Positions 48,074 to 56,076 of a DNA stretch of 64,000 nt are shown in pieces. This DNA is from Allokutzneria multivorans (GTDB lineage: Bacteria; Actinomycetota; Actinomycetes; Mycobacteriales; Pseudonocardiaceae), in contig NZ_BAABAL010000019.1 in the NCBI RefSeq assembly GCF_039537405.1, positions 62,001-126,000 on the forward strand, in the 5' to 3' direction. Each line of letters opens with the position of its first letter. Position 1 is the stretch's first letter. The position numbers and the translations under genes were made by a program. Below the pieces are notes generated by a model. That model saw nothing but the letters and a program-made list of their open reading frames with translations. It was not told the DNA's origin and did no database searches.

Positions 48074-48640
48074 ATGACCGCGCTGTCCGACTGGTTGGTC
48101 CAGCACTCCGATGGGCTGACCGTTGCCGACTACGAGGCGCTCCCTGAGGAGGTCTGCCGCCGGATCGAGATCGTTGACGGAGCCATCGTCGTGAACCCCG
48201 CCCCTCGCCGCCCGCACCAAACGATCGCCCGCCGCCTGGCGAACCTGCTGGAAGAGGCGTGTGGCGAGACCTGTGCGGTGGACACTGACGTGGACCTGCG
48301 CCTACGAGATGTTCCACTGCTCAATCGACGCCCCGACATCGTGGTCTACGACGCCCACCTGCCCTACGACGTGGTGCTGCGACCTGAGCACTGCCTGTTG
48401 CTCGTCGAGATCATGTCTCCGGGCTCGGTGACCGCCGACCAGATCGACAAGCCCGCTGAGTACGCGGCATCGGGGATCGAGCACTTCTGGCGCCTCGAGT
48501 ATCACCGGAGCGCGCTGACGGTGTTCACCTATCAACTCGACCTGACGACCAGGACGTACCAGTCGACCGGGGCGCACGTGGGCAACTTGGGCGTCGCGGC
48601 CCCGTTCGCCGTGTCGGTCGACCTCTCCAAGCTGTACTGA
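48074..48640 (+). CDS. Uma2 family (DUF820) putative endonuclease
   Basis: 188 residues. PD-(D/E)XK-like fold: LTVADYEALPEEVCRRIEIV, DGAIVVNPAPRRPHQTIARR, RRPDIVVYDA (Asp), LLVEIMSPGSVTADQIDKPA (the ExxSPxxxxxDxxxK signature) and EYAASGIEHFWRLE. Found in many copies in actinomycetes and cyanobacteria; role unknown. Confidence 0.88.
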   Translation: MTALSDWLVQHSDGLTVADYEALPEEVCRRIEIVDGAIVVNPAPRRPHQTIARRLANLLEEACGETCAVDTDVDLRLRDVPLLNRRPDIVVYDAHLPYDVVLRPEHCLLLVEIMSPGSVTADQIDKPAEYAASGIEHFWRLEYHRSALTVFTYQLDLTTRTYQSTGAHVGNLGVAAPFAVSVDLSKLY

Positions 48641-48651
48641 TCTTCGGCGAC

Positions 48652-49431
48652 GTGGATGCGGCGCGGACGGTCGCGGTCTTCAACTACGGCCACTTCACGG
48701 CGATGCGCGCGGAGGACGGCCGGGTTCGCGGGCTGGGGCTGCACCTGGAGCGGCTGGACCGCGACGCGCGGCTGGTGTTCGGAGAGGGCGTGGACGCGGA
48801 GGCGGTGAAGGCCGCGATCCGGGCGGAGCTGGGCGAGCGCACGGAAGCGATGAACGTCAGGGTGAACGTGTTCTCACCCGAGGTCTCGATGTCCACTTTG
48901 GACAACATCGTGACACCGACGACGTTGGTCACGGTTCGCCCTGCGGCGCCGTGGCCGGACTCGGCGATGCACGTCAGATCCGTTGTGTACGAACGAGATC
49001 TGCCGCAGGTGAAACACGTCGGCACCTTCGGGTTGTTGTTGCAGCGGAGGTTGGCGCGGCTCGCGGGCTACGACGACGCACTGTTCGTCAACCGCTCCGG
49101 TCACATCTCCGAGGGCACCGTGTGGAACGTCGGCTTCTACGACGGCTCGCGCGTCGTGCTTCCGACGGCGCCCGCGCTGCCGGGAGTGACGATCCACTTG
49201 ACTTGCAAGGGTTTGCGCCGCATGGGCATCCCCGTGGAGATGCGCAGGCTGACGTTGGCGGACCTGCCGTCGTTCCGGTCCGCCTTCGCCACCAACGAGG
49301 CCATCGCCACGCAACCCATCTCGTCGGTCGACGAGGTGGAGTTCACTGTGGACGATGAGCTGAACTCCTTGCTCCGCCGGGCTTATCTCAGCAACCCGGC
49401 GGAGCCGCTCGCGCTCAGAGGCGAAGGTTGA
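48652..49431 (+). CDS. PLP aminotransferase class IV
   Basis: 259 residues from the GTG at 48652, 12 bp after Uma2. The Schiff-base Lys is in RDLPQVKHVGTFGLLLQRR. DALFVNRSGHISEGTVWNVG is the class IV cofactor loop, and ATNEAIATQPISSVDEVEF the C-terminal part. Relatives include branched-chain aminotransferase and aminodeoxychorismate lyase; the substrate is unknown. Its last 17 bp overlap the convergent secreted-protein gene. Confidence 0.85.
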   Translation: MDAARTVAVFNYGHFTAMRAEDGRVRGLGLHLERLDRDARLVFGEGVDAEAVKAAIRAELGERTEAMNVRVNVFSPEVSMSTLDNIVTPTTLVTVRPAAPWPDSAMHVRSVVYERDLPQVKHVGTFGLLLQRRLARLAGYDDALFVNRSGHISEGTVWNVGFYDGSRVVLPTAPALPGVTIHLTCKGLRRMGIPVEMRRLTLADLPSFRSAFATNEAIATQPISSVDEVEFTVDDELNSLLRRAYLSNPAEPLALRGEG

Positions 49432-49843
49432 CCCAGAGGTTGAGGCTGGCGAAGACGTTCAGCGTGCCGGTCCCGCACAGGCGCACCGAGACGTAGGCGG
49501 AGGCCGCCAGGAACAGGCCGCCGCGGCTCTGCACCGGCACGGTGACCTTCCACTTCTTGGCCTTGCCAGCGGCGCGCTCGGCCTTGGAGCACTCCAGCTT
49601 GCCGCTCTTGCCCTTGCCCTGGGCGTTCCCCTTCTGGTCGACGTCGACCAGCAGGTCGACCGGGCCGCCCGCGCAGTCGTAAGTGCCCTCGATCATCGCG
49701 GCGGCACCGTTCTTGACCAGCTTGGCTTCCTTGTTCACCTCGATCGAGGCGGGCGGGTTCGCGGCGGCGACCGGCGCGGCGGCACCGGCGAGGGCGAGTC
49801 CGAGCGCCCCGGCCAGCAGGGTCCGGCTCATCTTCTTGATCAT
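49415..49843 (-). CDS. Small secreted protein
   Basis: 142 residues from MIKKMSRTLLAGALGLALAG, a signal peptide ending near PVAAANP. The mature part is beta-rich (ASIEVNKEAKLVKNGAAAMI, VDLLVDVDQK, KVTVPVQSRGGLFLAASAYV) with three cysteines, in TYDCAGGP, LECSKAER and VRLCGTG. No family recognised. It looks like an immunoglobulin-like or jelly-roll exported protein of actinomycetes. Confidence 0.7.
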   Translation of the reverse strand: MIKKMSRTLLAGALGLALAGAAAPVAAANPPASIEVNKEAKLVKNGAAAMIEGTYDCAGGPVDLLVDVDQKGNAQGKGKSGKLECSKAERAAGKAKKWKVTVPVQSRGGLFLAASAYVSVRLCGTGTLNVFASLNLWVNLRL

Positions 49844-49928
49844 GGCGGGAAGCCTGGAGGGCGCCGGGGAGCACGGCAACCGGGCTCACCCGACCGAGGT
49901 TCACGCCCGCGGGGGACAGCGCACAGCG

Positions 49929-51059
49929 CTACTCGTGGCGCAGCCAGCCGGAGAACGCGGCCAGCGCGGGCTCGGGGTCCGACCTGCCGACGCCGATGCG
50001 GAAGCGGTCGACCGGGACCGGGGTCAGCTCCGATGTGAAGATCGTCGACGGTACGAGCAGCACACCGGTTTCCTCGACGAGCCGACCGCAGAACTCCTCG
50101 ATCCCTTGTCCACCAAGGTAACGCGGGAAAGCGACACACCCGCCCTCCGGCGCGGCCCACTCGAAGAGGTCGTCGAAGCCCGCGAAGAAGTCGCCGAAGA
50201 TCTGGAGGTTCTTCGCGACCAGCTCACGATTTCTGGACAGCAGCTGCTCGCGCGCCTTGATGGCGATGCGGGCAAGGACCTCGCTCGGCGCGCTCGTGCA
50301 GATCGTCGTGTAGTGCTTCGCGCGTTCGAGCCGGGCGAGGATCTCCTTGTCCCGGCACACGATCCAGCCGACTCGAAGCCCTGGGAGGCCGAGCGCCTTC
50401 GACGTCACACCGAGAGACATCGCACTGGTCGACAGATCCGCCGCCTGCGTCAAGGTTCGCGCGGGGTCGAGTTCCAGTCCCCTGTGGACCTCGTCACTGA
50501 ACAGCACGATCCCGCGCGAGTCGCACAGCTCGGCCACCGCAGCGAAGTCATTGTGGGACAACATCTTCCCAGTGGGATTGTTCGGGAAGTTGATGTACAG
50601 GACGCGCGTGTTCGGCCGGAGCGCGGCAGTCAGCTCGTCGAGGTCGAGCACCCAGTCCCGCTCCGGGCGCAGCGCCACGCCGGTGACCTCGCACAGCGAC
50701 AGCGCGATCGTCTCAGCCGACTGGTAGCACGGCGTGACGACGACGGCGTGGTCCTCTGGCCCCAGGAGCACTTGAAGGCCAAGCAGCACGCCCTCCTGCG
50801 CTCCGGCGAAGGTGATCACGTGCTCCGCGTCAGCGTGCTCGAAGGTTTCTGCGATCGCCTTGCGCAGCAACGGGTCTCCGTAGGTCTGCGTGTAGCCGAG
50901 GTCCAGGCTCTCCCACGCCACGCGGTCCTCGTCATCGGCCATCGCGACCAGCTCTGCCATCGACGTGGTCTGCGCGTCGGAGGCGCTGAGGTGGAAGCGG
51001 GCGGTGAACTCCCACCGCGAGAAGAACGCCTCCAGCTTGAAGGCGGGCAGCGCGGTCAT
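49929..51059 (-). CDS. PLP aminotransferase class I/II
   Basis: 376 residues from MTALPAFKLEAFFSRWEF. Fold-type I transaminase: YTQTYGDPLLRKAIAETF, INFPNNPTGKMLSHNDF (Asn-Pro), VLFSDEVHRGLEL (Asp for the pyridine N), GVTSKALGLPGLRVGW (Schiff-base Lys) and RFRIGVGR (Arg for the carboxylate). Its ATG overlaps the stop of the upstream DauR-like regulator, so the two form an operon and the substrate may be an amino acid sensed by that regulator. Confidence 0.88.
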   Translation of the reverse strand: MTALPAFKLEAFFSRWEFTARFHLSASDAQTTSMAELVAMADDEDRVAWESLDLGYTQTYGDPLLRKAIAETFEHADAEHVITFAGAQEGVLLGLQVLLGPEDHAVVVTPCYQSAETIALSLCEVTGVALRPERDWVLDLDELTAALRPNTRVLYINFPNNPTGKMLSHNDFAAVAELCDSRGIVLFSDEVHRGLELDPARTLTQAADLSTSAMSLGVTSKALGLPGLRVGWIVCRDKEILARLERAKHYTTICTSAPSEVLARIAIKAREQLLSRNRELVAKNLQIFGDFFAGFDDLFEWAAPEGGCVAFPRYLGGQGIEEFCGRLVEETGVLLVPSTIFTSELTPVPVDRFRIGVGRSDPEPALAAFSGWLRHE

Positions 51060-51658
51060 GACTTCTCCCCACGGAGTTCGGTCAGCAAGGCGTAGACGGT
51101 TGAGCGTGACACTTGGAGCGCTCGCGCGACCTCGGGCGCGGCACGGCGAACGGCGAACACGCCAGCACTGTCCAATTCGGACAGAACTGCGAGCCGTTCG
51201 GGTTTTCCCCACCGCCGCACGGGTCCGCGATGCCGCACCGCCGAACCGACGACTGTGTTCACGCGGTCGAACCAGTCGTGCTCGAACAACGGCTCCGGCC
51301 GGGACACCACGGGGGCGGCGAAGGCGGAGAGCAACGCGGCGGCCTGCTCGAACGGGCCCCGGTCGAGGTTGACGCACATCACCGCGTCCGGCTCGCGCAA
51401 GATCGCGGTCACCGACGTGAGCGTCCGCCCGTCGGCCAGCACCTTCGGATACGGCCCCAGCACTCCGTCCGCGCCCGGCTCCAGTTCATCCAGTTCGCCG
51501 AGCAACGACGGATCGTTCGGTGCGCGCCCGGAGAACGGGTTCCAGACGGCGAGCACCACGTCCTCGGCCGGGTCGTGCAGCACCACCTCGGCGTGCGGGC
51601 TCAGCAACGCGGCAACCGCCGCACACGCAGGCCCGTACCTCTCCACCCGCTCATCCAC
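51056..51658 (-). CDS. YheO/DauR-like transcriptional regulator
   Basis: 200 residues. The N-terminal PAS-like YheO domain (ACAAVAALLSPHAEVVLHDP, VLAVWNPFSGR, GRTLTSVTAILREPDAVMCV) precedes a C-terminal HTH (RLAVLSELDSAGVFAVRRAA, EVARALQVSRSTVYALLTEL). DauR of Pseudomonas controls D-arginine catabolism; ligands of others are unknown. Two tandem operator-like repeats lie 5 bp upstream of the start, suggesting autorepression. Confidence 0.85.
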   Translation of the reverse strand: MDERVERYGPACAAVAALLSPHAEVVLHDPAEDVVLAVWNPFSGRAPNDPSLLGELDELEPGADGVLGPYPKVLADGRTLTSVTAILREPDAVMCVNLDRGPFEQAAALLSAFAAPVVSRPEPLFEHDWFDRVNTVVGSAVRHRGPVRRWGKPERLAVLSELDSAGVFAVRRAAPEVARALQVSRSTVYALLTELRGEKS

Positions 51659-51662
51659 ACAT

Positions 51663-51696
51663 CGGACACTACGTCCAGATCGGACACTTTGTCCAG
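51663..51696. promoter_or_regulatory. Tandem operator of the DauR-like regulator
   Basis: CGGACACTACGTCCAG (51663-51678) and CGGACACTTTGTCCAG (51681-51696), each an imperfect palindrome of GGACA and TGTCC, two bases apart, immediately before the start codon. Confidence 0.65.
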
Positions 51697-51710
51697 AAAC
51701 GGTTGTCCCT

Positions 51711-51942
51711 CAATGACTCATTCAGGGCGCTCAAGTACCTCAATGACTCATTCGGTCCGTTGAGGTAACTGAATGAGTCATTGAGGTGGGTTCGTGTGGC
51801 TGAACGAGTCGTTGGGGGTGATGGGAAGCACTGAACGACCCGTTTGGTGCGTTGAGCGCGCTGAACGGGTCGTTTGGTGCGCTCAAGGACCCCAACGGGT
51901 CGTTTGGTGCGTTGGGGGTGCTGAACGGGTCGTTCAGGGCTT
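51711..51942 (-). repeat. Composite intergenic repeat element, copy D (reverse)
   Basis: 232 bp in reverse orientation, in the order AAGCCCTGAACGACCC, several ACGACCC units, one inverse unit, then AATGACTCATT units; the GCATTGG end is missing. Its first bases supply the stop codon of the histidine kinase (AAG CCC TGA). Confidence 0.85.
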
Positions 51943-53076
51943 TACGGCGGGGACGGGGGCGGTGGGGAGGTCGACGCGGACGGAGAGGCCGCCGCCGGGG
52001 ACGGGGTCGGCCTGGACGTCGCCGCCGTGGGCGTTGACGACGGCGCGGACGATGGAGAGGCCGAGGCCGGCGCCGTGCTTGGCGGTTCTGGCCCGGCCGC
52101 CGCGCCGGAAGGGCTCGAAGAGCTCGGGGACCTGGGCGGCGGGGAGTTCGGGGCCGGAGGAGGCGACGGCGAGGCGGATGCGGCCCTCGTGCTCGCCGAC
52201 GGAGACCTTGATCCAGCCGTCGTCGACGTTGTGCCGCACCGCGTTCTCCAGCAGGTTGCCCGCGACGCGCTCCAACAGCGCGGGGTCGCCGACGACCAGC
52301 TCCGGGCTGGTGTCCATGGTGACGTCGAGGCCGCGCTGCGCAGCCTCCGCGCGGACGGCGTGCCACGCGCTGGTGACGAGCACGGTCAGGTCGACGGCCT
52401 CGCGCACGGCGAGCCCGCCGCCATCGGTCTTGGCGAGCAGCAGAAGGCCCTCGACCAGCTGCTCCGCGCGCAGAGTGGCCTGGCGGACGACACCGGCCAT
52501 GCGGCGCAGCTCGTCGGTGTCGGCATCGGGGTCGGACAGCGTGACGTCCAGCTCGGTGCGCACAACGGCCAAAGGCGTCCGCAGCTCGTGCGAAGCGTTG
52601 GCGACGAAGCGCCGCTGAGCCTCGAAGGACGCTTGGAGCCGGTCCAGCATCTCGTCGAAGGTGTCGGCGAGGTCGGCGACCTCATCGCGCGGGCCGGTCA
52701 GCTCGATGCGCTCGCCGAGGGACTCGGCGGACAGCCGCCGCGCCGCGTGCGTGACCTCCTGCAACGGCCGGAGCACGCGGTCGCTGAGCGTCCACACCAG
52801 CAGCGCCGTCGCCGCGACCACGCACAGGAACGCGATCAGGCCGACGTCGAGGACTTCCTCGCGAGCACGCTCGCTGAGCAGCGCGGAGAACTGGTCGGGA
52901 GACAGCTCGGTGCCCTGAACGGTGACCGTGGAGCCCTGCGGGAGGCTCGGCGCGTTGCCGACGACGTTGCCGACGAGCATCCAGCCGAGCCACAGCAGCA
53001 GCGCGCTGACCCCGGCGACGAGCACAGTCGCGAGCAGCGTGAGCCGCACTCGCAGGCCGGGACCTCGACGACGCAT
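51934..53076 (-). CDS. Sensor histidine kinase (OmpR-system partner)
   Basis: 380 residues from MRRRGPGLRVRLTLLATVLV. Two membrane helices (RLTLLATVLVAGVSALLLWL, VGLIAFLCVVAATALLVWTL) enclose a short extracellular loop. A HAMP linker (DRVLRPLQEVTHAARRLSAE) leads to the phospho-acceptor His in VANASHELRTPLAVVRTELD (about residue 163), N-box LLENAVRHNVDDGW and GAGLGLSIVRAVV. The usual DxGxG is VASSGPELP, a variant common in actinomycete kinases. It pairs with the adjacent response regulator. The stop codon lies within repeat copy D. Confidence 0.92.
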   Translation of the reverse strand: MRRRGPGLRVRLTLLATVLVAGVSALLLWLGWMLVGNVVGNAPSLPQGSTVTVQGTELSPDQFSALLSERAREEVLDVGLIAFLCVVAATALLVWTLSDRVLRPLQEVTHAARRLSAESLGERIELTGPRDEVADLADTFDEMLDRLQASFEAQRRFVANASHELRTPLAVVRTELDVTLSDPDADTDELRRMAGVVRQATLRAEQLVEGLLLLAKTDGGGLAVREAVDLTVLVTSAWHAVRAEAAQRGLDVTMDTSPELVVGDPALLERVAGNLLENAVRHNVDDGWIKVSVGEHEGRIRLAVASSGPELPAAQVPELFEPFRRGGRARTAKHGAGLGLSIVRAVVNAHGGDVQADPVPGGGLSVRVDLPTAPVPAVKP

Positions 53077-53145
53077 GACCTCTCTCAACCACGACGGTGA
53101 CCGCAGCTTGCACGGGACGCGGTGAGACCGTCGTCAAGCAACGCC

Positions 53146-53829
53146 CTAAACGGCTCCCGCGCTCTGGGCCGCGTCCGGCACCCGGTAGCCGGAGCCGACA
53201 ACGGTGTCGATGATGCCAGGCTCGCCGAGCTTCTTGCGCAGGGTCATCACGGTCACCCGGACCGTCGTGGTGAACGGGTCGGCGTTCTCGTCCCAGACGC
53301 GTTCCAGCAGCTCCTCGCTGCTCACCACCTTGCCGCCCGCGGAGAGCAGCACCTCCAGCACGCCGAACTCCTTGCGGGTCAGCTCGACGGGCCTGCCGGA
53401 GCGGGTGATCCGGCGCTTGGCCGGGTCGAGCACGAGGTCACCGGCGGAGAGCACGGGCGGCGTCGCGGGCGTGGCGCGGCGGCCGAGCGCCCGGACGCGC
53501 GCGACCAGCTCCGGGAAGGCGAAGGGCTTGGCGAGGTAGTCGTCCGCGCCCAGGGACAGCCCGGACACCCGGTCCTCGACCGCGCCGCTGGCGGTCAGCA
53601 TCAGCACGCGGCTCAACGCCCCGGAGCCCACGATCTCGCGGCACAGCTCGTCGCCGGACATGCCGGGCAGGTCGCGGTCGAGCACCACGACGTCGTAGCG
53701 GGTGACGCTGACCTTCTCGTGCCCGGACTCACCGTCGTAGGCGACGTCGACCGCCATGCCCTCGCGGCGCAGTCCGCGCGCGATCGCGTCGGCAAGCGGC
53801 TGTTCGTCCTCAACTACCAGGATTCGCAC
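53146..53829 (-). CDS. OmpR/PhoB-family response regulator
   Basis: 227 residues, GTG start. Receiver MRILVVEDEQPLADAIARGL, VVVLDRDLPGMSGDELCREI (phospho-Asp), LMLTASG, DDYLAKPFAF (Lys). The winged helix is VELTRKEFGVLEVLLSAGGK, SEELLERVWD, VRVTVMTLRKKLG, VVGSGYRVP. It is 69 bp upstream of the kinase gene on the same strand. Confidence 0.93.
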   Translation of the reverse strand: MRILVVEDEQPLADAIARGLRREGMAVDVAYDGESGHEKVSVTRYDVVVLDRDLPGMSGDELCREIVGSGALSRVLMLTASGAVEDRVSGLSLGADDYLAKPFAFPELVARVRALGRRATPATPPVLSAGDLVLDPAKRRITRSGRPVELTRKEFGVLEVLLSAGGKVVSSEELLERVWDENADPFTTTVRVTVMTLRKKLGEPGIIDTVVGSGYRVPDAAQSAGAV

Positions 53830-53863
53830 AGGTCCACGGTGCCACAGGTGGAAGGGCGGGAGC

Positions 53864-53897
53864 CCGCTCGGAGCTTCGAATTCGAACCTCCGAGCGG
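53864..53897 (-). terminator. Hairpin after dxs
   Basis: CCGCTCGGAG and CTCCGAGCGG enclose a 14-base loop that contains the palindrome TTCGAATTCGAA. It lies 5 bp past the dxs stop and upstream of the two-component operon. Confidence 0.75.
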
Positions 53898-53902
53898 ACT
53901 TC

Positions 53903-55822
53903 TCATGCCTTCTTCAGCTTCTGCTCCGGCACCTCGGTGTGCGCCGGGTCGTACTCCGAGGCCCACTCGGTGACCTGGCGGGCGACGTCCTGCGCGGTGA
54001 GGCCCAGCTCGGCGAGGACCTGGTCCCGCGAGGCGTGGTCCAGGAACCGGTTGGGGATGGCCAGGTCCCGCATGGGCATGACCAGCCCGGCGTCGCGCAT
54101 GGCCGCCGCCAGCGCCCAGCCGACGCCACCGTGCCTGCCGCCGTCCTCGACCGTGACCACCATGCGGTGCTCCCCGGCCAGCTCGACCAGCTCGCTCGGC
54201 ACCGGCATCACCCAGCGCGGGTCCACCACGGTCACGCCGATGCCCTGGTCGGAGAGCCTGCGCGCCACGTCGACGGCCAGCTGGCCGAAGGCCCCGACCG
54301 CGACCAGGAGCACGTCCCGCCCCTCGTCGGCGGAGGGCCGGTGCAGGATGTCGACGGCGCCGTGGCGCTCGATCGCGGGGACCTCCTGGATCACCGCGCC
54401 CTTGGGGTAGCGCAGCACGGTGGGCGCGTCCTTGACCTCGACGGCCTCGCGCAGCTGTTCGCGCAGGCTGATCGCATCGCGCGGGACGGCGATCCGGATG
54501 CCGGGGATCACGCCGAGGATCGACAGGTCCCACATGCCGTTGTGGCTGGCGCCGTCGGAGCCGGTCACGCCCGCGCGGTCGAGCACGACGGTGACGCCCT
54601 GCTTGTGCAGCGCCACGTCCATCAGCAGCTGGTCGAAGGCGCGGTTGAGGAAGGTCGAGTACACGGCGAAAACCGGGTGCATGCCGCCCATGGCCAGGCC
54701 CGCGGCCGAGGTCATCGCGTGCTGCTCGGCGATGCCCACGTCGTAGCAGCGCGTGGGGAAGGCCTGCGCGAACTTCTCCAGACCGGTCGGGCCGAGCATG
54801 GCGGCGGTGATCGCCACCACGTCCTCGCGCTCCGCGCCGATCCGCACGATCTCGTCGGAGAACACCGAGGTCCAGCCGGGCTTGGCGACCTTGGTGGGCT
54901 GGCCGGTCTCCGGGTCGATGACGTCGATGGCGTGCATCTGCTCGGCCTCGTGGTTCTCGGCGTGCGCGTAGCCCATGCCCTTGCGGGTCACCGCGTGCAC
55001 GATCACCGGGCCACCGAAGGCCTTCGCCCGCTCCAGCGCCGCCTCGACGGCGACGATGTCGTGCCCGTTGACCGGGCCGAAGTACTTCAGGCCGAGGTCC
55101 TCGAACATCACCTGGGGGCTGAGCGCGTCCTTGATGCCGCGCTTGGCCGCGTGCAGCGCCGCGTACACCGGCTTGCCGACGACGGGCATGTTCTGCAGCG
55201 TGCGCTTGCCGTCCTCCAGCAGCTTCTCGTAGCCGGGGCGCAGCCGCAGGGTCGCCATGTGGTCGGCGAAGCCGCCGATGGTCGGCGAGTACGAGCGGCC
55301 GTTGTCGTTGACGATGATCACCACCGGCCGGGTCTTGTCCCCGGCGATGTTGTTCAGCGCCTCCCAGCACATGCCGCCGGTGAGCGCGCCGTCGCCGACC
55401 AGGGCGACCACGTGCCTGCGGGTGTCGCGCAGCTGGAAGGCCTTGGCCAGGCCGTCCGCGTAGGACAGCACGGTGGAGGCGTGGCTGTTCTCGATGAAGT
55501 CGTGCTCGCTCTCGGCCCGCGAGGGGTAGCCGGAGAGCCCGCCCTTCTGCCGCAGCGCGCCGAAGTCCTGCCGCCCGGTGACGATCTTGTGCACGTAGGA
55601 CTGGTGCCCGGTGTCGAACAGGATCGGGTCGTGCGGGGAGTCGAAGACCCGGTGCGCGGCCAGCGTCAGCTCCACGGCTCCCAGGTTCGGGCCGAGGTGG
55701 CCACCGGTGCGGGAGACCTTGTCGACCAGGAAGGCCCTGATCTCCCCCGCGAGGGTCACCATCTCCTCGTGGGTCAAGCGCTTCAGGTCGGCGGGGCCCC
55801 GCACGGAGTCGAGCAGCGTCAC
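53903..55822 (-). CDS. dxs: 1-deoxy-D-xylulose-5-phosphate synthase
   Basis: 639 residues, GTG start. First enzyme of the MEP isoprenoid pathway. Thiamine-diphosphate site VALVGDGALTGGMCWEALNN, substrate motifs ILFDTGHQSYVHKI and FIENSHASTVLSYADGLAKA, pyrimidine-domain CYDVGIAEQHAMTSAAGLAM and C-terminal transketolase domain DILHRPSADEGRDVLLVAVG are intact. Confidence 0.96.
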   Translation of the reverse strand: MTLLDSVRGPADLKRLTHEEMVTLAGEIRAFLVDKVSRTGGHLGPNLGAVELTLAAHRVFDSPHDPILFDTGHQSYVHKIVTGRQDFGALRQKGGLSGYPSRAESEHDFIENSHASTVLSYADGLAKAFQLRDTRRHVVALVGDGALTGGMCWEALNNIAGDKTRPVVIIVNDNGRSYSPTIGGFADHMATLRLRPGYEKLLEDGKRTLQNMPVVGKPVYAALHAAKRGIKDALSPQVMFEDLGLKYFGPVNGHDIVAVEAALERAKAFGGPVIVHAVTRKGMGYAHAENHEAEQMHAIDVIDPETGQPTKVAKPGWTSVFSDEIVRIGAEREDVVAITAAMLGPTGLEKFAQAFPTRCYDVGIAEQHAMTSAAGLAMGGMHPVFAVYSTFLNRAFDQLLMDVALHKQGVTVVLDRAGVTGSDGASHNGMWDLSILGVIPGIRIAVPRDAISLREQLREAVEVKDAPTVLRYPKGAVIQEVPAIERHGAVDILHRPSADEGRDVLLVAVGAFGQLAVDVARRLSDQGIGVTVVDPRWVMPVPSELVELAGEHRMVVTVEDGGRHGGVGWALAAAMRDAGLVMPMRDLAIPNRFLDHASRDQVLAELGLTAQDVARQVTEWASEYDPAHTEVPEQKLKKA

Positions 55823-55945
55823 CGTTTCCCTCCTCGTGGGAGTTGGTCTGCCTGGCCGTCGGCAAGTCTACGGAGATATGCCCGAATGCCTTCGGCCGAT
55901 CGGGCGGCCTTGCGTGCACACCGACTGAACAGGGCGAACAGCCAG

Positions 55946-55967
55946 TCGATCTCTCCGGAGAGGTCGA
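55946..55967. promoter_or_regulatory. Near-perfect 22-bp palindrome upstream of dxs
   Basis: TCGA, T, CTCTCCGGAGAG, G, TCGA: a 22-bp palindrome with one mismatched pair, 124-145 bp upstream of the dxs start. Candidate operator or stable hairpin in the leader. Confidence 0.45.
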
Positions 55968-56076
55968 CATCGGCCCTGCTCACGTGATGGGCGACACAGC
56001 GAATTCCCACCGGCGAGAGAAGGTAGCCCTGTGCTCTCCGTGACACATCCACCGCTCGTTCACACGATCTAGCGTT

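Noticed and set aside
55819..56052. 77-codon minus frame overlapping the dxs start by GTGA
   Set aside because: The overlap is tempting, but the composition is atypical, no family is visible, and the stretch holds the dxs leader palindrome. Left unannotated.
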